From assembly GCA_946478895.1 (NCBI GenBank), contig CAMLDY010000034.1:1-25302 (forward strand): 25,302 nucleotides of DNA. The letters are read 5' to 3'. Position numbers and translations under genes: made by a program. The notes below the pieces were generated by a model. It was not told the DNA's origin. It was given only the letters and a program-made list of their open reading frames with translations, and did not search any database. Every line of letters begins with the position of its first letter. Position 1 is the first letter of the stretch. Source of the DNA: an uncultured Gemmatimonadota bacterium (GTDB lineage Bacteria > Gemmatimonadota > Gemmatimonadetes > Gemmatimonadales > Gemmatimonadaceae). Positions 23,028 to 25,302 of the stretch are shown here, one piece after another.

Positions 23028-24452
23028 GTGACTGGTCCGCTTCCTGGCAATCAGAACATCGACGCATTCGCTGATGCCATCGAGACCGGCCGGCCTCGAG
23101 ACGCCGCCCAATACGGGCGTGAACGGATCGCAGGGCGCGAACGCCGAGACCAGTTGTTGGCTGCCTTCGAGGATCTGTCGGTTGCCGAGGAAGAGCTGCG
23201 CGCCCAACAGGAGTCGCTGCTCGAGACGCACAACCTGCTGGAGATCCAGCGCAATCGCTACCAGACGCTTTTCGATCACGCCCCCGATCCGTATCTCGTC
23301 ACCGATGGGACCGGTGTCGTAGAGGAGGCAAATGCCGCCGCCGCGGAGTTGTTCGGGCTGCCGGGCAAGCTGCTCGTAGGGAAGTCGCTGTCGACATTCG
23401 TCGACGCCCGCTCCCGTACCGAATTTCGCACCCACCTCGCCTCGCTCGGCGAGGGAGCGCCGATGGACAAGTGGACGGTCGATGCCCGCGGCCGCGATGG
23501 CCGCCTCGTCACCGTGGAGGCAACGGTTTCTGCGCTCGAGACCCGCGCCGACGGCAATCGCTCGTTGTGCTGGCTGCTGCGTGACATGAGCGCGAGACGC
23601 GACACCGAGGAAAGCATGCAGGCGCTGAACCGCTCGCTGAATGCGCGAGTGGCCCAGCGCACCCGCGAGCTGGAGCTCGCGCTTCAGGGTGAGCAGGCGG
23701 CGCGCAAGGAAGCGGAAGCCGCAAACCGCATCAAGTCGGAGCTCTTCGCGCGCCTCAGTCACGAGTTCCGCACGCCGCTTCACGCGGTGTCCGGGTATCT
23801 CGAGATCCTGCAGCAGAACATTCACGGCAACCTCAACGAAGAGCAGCGCCGCGATGTCGAGCGCATTCATCAGGCGCAGGAGCACCTGCTCACGCTGGTT
23901 AACATGATTCTCGATTTCGCGAAGCTCGAGGGCGGTCCGATCGAGCTTGCGATGGCGGAGATTCCGATCGAGGAGACGCTGCGCGGCGCCGAGGGTCTCG
24001 TCGCGCCACAGTTCGCGAAAAAGGGCGTGCGCTACATCCATCGCAAAGGCGACCCCACGCTCACAGTGTTCGCTGACAGGGAAAAAGTTCAGCAGATCCT
24101 CGTCAACCTTCTCGCGAACGCCGTCAAGTTCACCGCGCCCGGGGGAACCGTGGAGCTCGAGTGGCGCGTCGAGGACGACAAGCTGCTGGTCCGGGTGCGG
24201 GATACCGGCGCGGGCGTGCCCGCCGACAAGATCGACCAGATCTTCGAGCCGTTCGTGCAGCTGCGCGCGCCCGGCTCCGTCCCGAGCGGGGGGACGGGGC
24301 TTGGTCTCGCCATCAGTCGCGACCTCGCGCGCGCGATGGGCGGAGATGTCACCGCCACCAGCAGCTTCGGCGTCGGATCGGTGTTCACGATCATGTTGCC
24401 GCTGCGCAAGCGCGCCAGCAACAAGCTTTCAGGGGCCAATACCGGCAGTTAG
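23028..24452 (+). CDS. Soluble PAS sensor histidine kinase
   Basis: 474 residues from GTG 23028, without a clear Shine-Dalgarno sequence. No membrane segment is present. A coiled coil (about 37-78) leads to a PAS domain (79-192, LFDHAPDPYLVTDGTGVVEE), then a second coiled coil (195-238). The kinase core has H-box ARLSHEFRTPLHAVSGYLEI (H245), N-box NLLANAVKFT (N360, N364), G1 DTGAGV (392-397), F-box FEPFVQL and G2 GGTGLGL (421-427). It appears fully active. No response regulator adjoins it; phenylalanine hydroxylase follows 41 bases downstream and is probably on the same transcript. The signal may be cytoplasmic (redox, oxygen or small ligand), which is inference from the PAS domain. Confidence 0.92.
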   Translation: MTGPLPGNQNIDAFADAIETGRPRDAAQYGRERIAGRERRDQLLAAFEDLSVAEEELRAQQESLLETHNLLEIQRNRYQTLFDHAPDPYLVTDGTGVVEEANAAAAELFGLPGKLLVGKSLSTFVDARSRTEFRTHLASLGEGAPMDKWTVDARGRDGRLVTVEATVSALETRADGNRSLCWLLRDMSARRDTEESMQALNRSLNARVAQRTRELELALQGEQAARKEAEAANRIKSELFARLSHEFRTPLHAVSGYLEILQQNIHGNLNEEQRRDVERIHQAQEHLLTLVNMILDFAKLEGGPIELAMAEIPIEETLRGAEGLVAPQFAKKGVRYIHRKGDPTLTVFADREKVQQILVNLLANAVKFTAPGGTVELEWRVEDDKLLVRVRDTGAGVPADKIDQIFEPFVQLRAPGSVPSGGTGLGLAISRDLARAMGGDVTATSSFGVGSVFTIMLPLRKRASNKLSGANTGS

Positions 24453-24480
24453 CTTTCCGGATGCGTATCGATCTCGCATC

Positions 24481-24486
24481 AAGGAG
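24481..24486 (+). promoter_or_regulatory. Ribosome binding site supporting a TTG start
   Basis: AAGGAG lies seven bases before TTG 24494. No in-frame ATG lies near the expected N-terminus, so TTG is the best start for phenylalanine hydroxylase. Confidence 0.82.
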
Positions 24487-24493
24487 CTGAAAT

Positions 24494-25258
24494 TTGCCGT
24501 CGTCCACCGCCGCTCTCCGCGATCTCGTCGAAGACCCGTCGGTCTTCATCAAGCAGGACTGGAACGCCTACACCCCTGAAGACCACGAAGTCTGGGGACT
24601 GCTGTACGAGCGACGGATGAAGCAGCTGCGCAACAACGGCAGCCGGATTTTCCTCAAGGGCGCGGACACCATCGGTCTCAAGAAAGAGACGGTGCCCGAT
24701 CTCGCGGAGGTGAATCGCAGACTTGCCCCGCCGACGGGGTGGGAAGCGGTACCCGTCAATGGATACATCCCCGCCAAGGCGTTCTTTCAGTGCCTGTCGC
24801 TGCGAAAATTTCCGACGACTGTCACCATCCGGAAGCGCGAGCAGCTCGATTACCTGCCGGAGCCCGACATCTTCCACGATGTCTTTGGGCACGTCCCGCT
24901 CCACGCCGATCCCGTGTTCGCCGACTTCCTGCAGCACTACGGTCAGGTTGCGGCGGCTGCCGACAACGAGGAAGACACCACGCGGATGGCGCGACTGTTC
25001 TGGTTTACGGTCGAATTCGGATTGATCCGCGAAGAAGGCGAGATCAAGGTCTACGGCAGCGGGCTCATCTCATCCCATGGCGACGCCGCAAACGCCCTCG
25101 GTCCCAAATGCGATCGCCGTCCATTCTCGCTCGATGCCGTATTCAACCAGCCGTTCGAGATCGATCACTTCCAGGACGTGCTGTTCGTGACCGAGTCGTT
25201 CGAACAGCTATTCCAGGCTGTCGAAGAAGCCGGAAGACGGATCGGGGTACTCCGCTAG
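24494..25258 (+). CDS. phhA: Phenylalanine 4-monooxygenase
   Basis: 254 residues from TTG 24494. Iron(II)- and tetrahydropterin-dependent aromatic amino acid hydroxylase that converts phenylalanine to tyrosine with O2, in the cytoplasm. The iron ligands are visible: H128 and H133 in PDIFHDVFGHVPLHAD and E174 in FWFTVEFGLI. Their spacing of 5 and 41 matches bacterial phenylalanine hydroxylase, e.g. the Chromobacterium enzyme (138/143/184). The N-terminal YTPEDHEVWGLLYERR helix and C-terminal SGLISSHGDAANAL, PFEIDHFQDVLFVTES segments also fit. Length is that of the single-domain bacterial enzyme without the regulatory domain of animals. It lies 41 bases after the PAS kinase gene. A pterin recycling gene is not seen within the window. 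Confidence 0.94.
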   Translation: MPSSTAALRDLVEDPSVFIKQDWNAYTPEDHEVWGLLYERRMKQLRNNGSRIFLKGADTIGLKKETVPDLAEVNRRLAPPTGWEAVPVNGYIPAKAFFQCLSLRKFPTTVTIRKREQLDYLPEPDIFHDVFGHVPLHADPVFADFLQHYGQVAAAADNEEDTTRMARLFWFTVEFGLIREEGEIKVYGSGLISSHGDAANALGPKCDRRPFSLDAVFNQPFEIDHFQDVLFVTESFEQLFQAVEEAGRRIGVLR

Positions 25259-25302
25259 TCTTTAACTGCCACTGAAGACTACCGGCTGGCGGCCGCGGGC
25301 GG

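Noticed and set aside
25259..25302. Possible terminator or further gene after phenylalanine hydroxylase
   Set aside because: The remaining 44 bases show only the beginning of a GC-rich stretch; nothing can be supported before the window ends.

Overview
The window is GC-rich, densely coded DNA from a Gram-negative (diderm) bacterium. Outer-membrane beta-barrels ending in Phe, several lipoprotein or Sec signal peptides, a large Asp-box (sortilin-like) propeller protein and PAS/GAF sensor kinases together suggest an environmental lineage such as Gemmatimonadota or a relative. That placement is inference; there is no rRNA marker. I saw no tRNA, rRNA, insertion sequence, prophage or CRISPR array, so this looks like ordinary chromosome.

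Layout. (1) Bases 1-7535 hold a tightly packed + strand operon: the 3' part of a phosphoketolase gene, acetate kinase, a VIT/CCC1-family metal transporter, a Ca2+-type P-type ATPase and an AI-2E-family membrane protein. Most neighbours overlap by 3-4 bases. Phosphoketolase makes acetyl phosphate and acetate kinase turns it into acetate plus ATP; the next two products move metal ions. (2) Bases 7604-8556 hold a cysteine-free DksA/TraR-like protein and then a thioredoxin-fold gene. The latter has an in-frame UGA exactly where the first Cys of the CxxC motif belongs, with a strong hairpin right after it. This is best read as a candidate selenoprotein (UGGC active site) and is the main discovery of the window. 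(3) Bases 8618-10941 hold a small hypothetical + gene facing a leftward cluster: a lipoprotein, a PAS-HisKA protein lacking an ATPase domain, and an exported DinB-like protein. (4) Bases 11010-15853 are rich in cell-envelope genes: a lipoprotein with two similar domains, two paralogous TTG-started beta-barrels, a third beta-barrel, a small exported protein with an inverted-repeat array upstream, an OmpR-type response regulator and a lipoprotein. Strong A/T-flanked hairpin terminators separate the units.

(5) Bases 15838-19436 hold a second lipoprotein coupled to the previous one, an 806-residue CHASE3-PAS-GAF histidine kinase, and a convergent single-pass membrane protein whose stop codon overlaps that of the kinase. 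(6) Bases 19602-22814 encode a 1070-residue exported Asp-box beta-propeller protein followed by a clear terminator. (7) Bases 23028-25258 encode a soluble PAS histidine kinase followed 41 bases later by phenylalanine 4-monooxygenase.

The signalling genes (two full kinases, one kinase without a catalytic domain, one orphan response regulator) are not arranged as standard kinase-regulator pairs. Non-ATG starts (GTG, TTG) are frequent and several are backed by good Shine-Dalgarno sequences. No gap between genes exceeds 300 bases; the longest is the 297-base divergent region 12241-12537, where I see no gene and no convincing motif.
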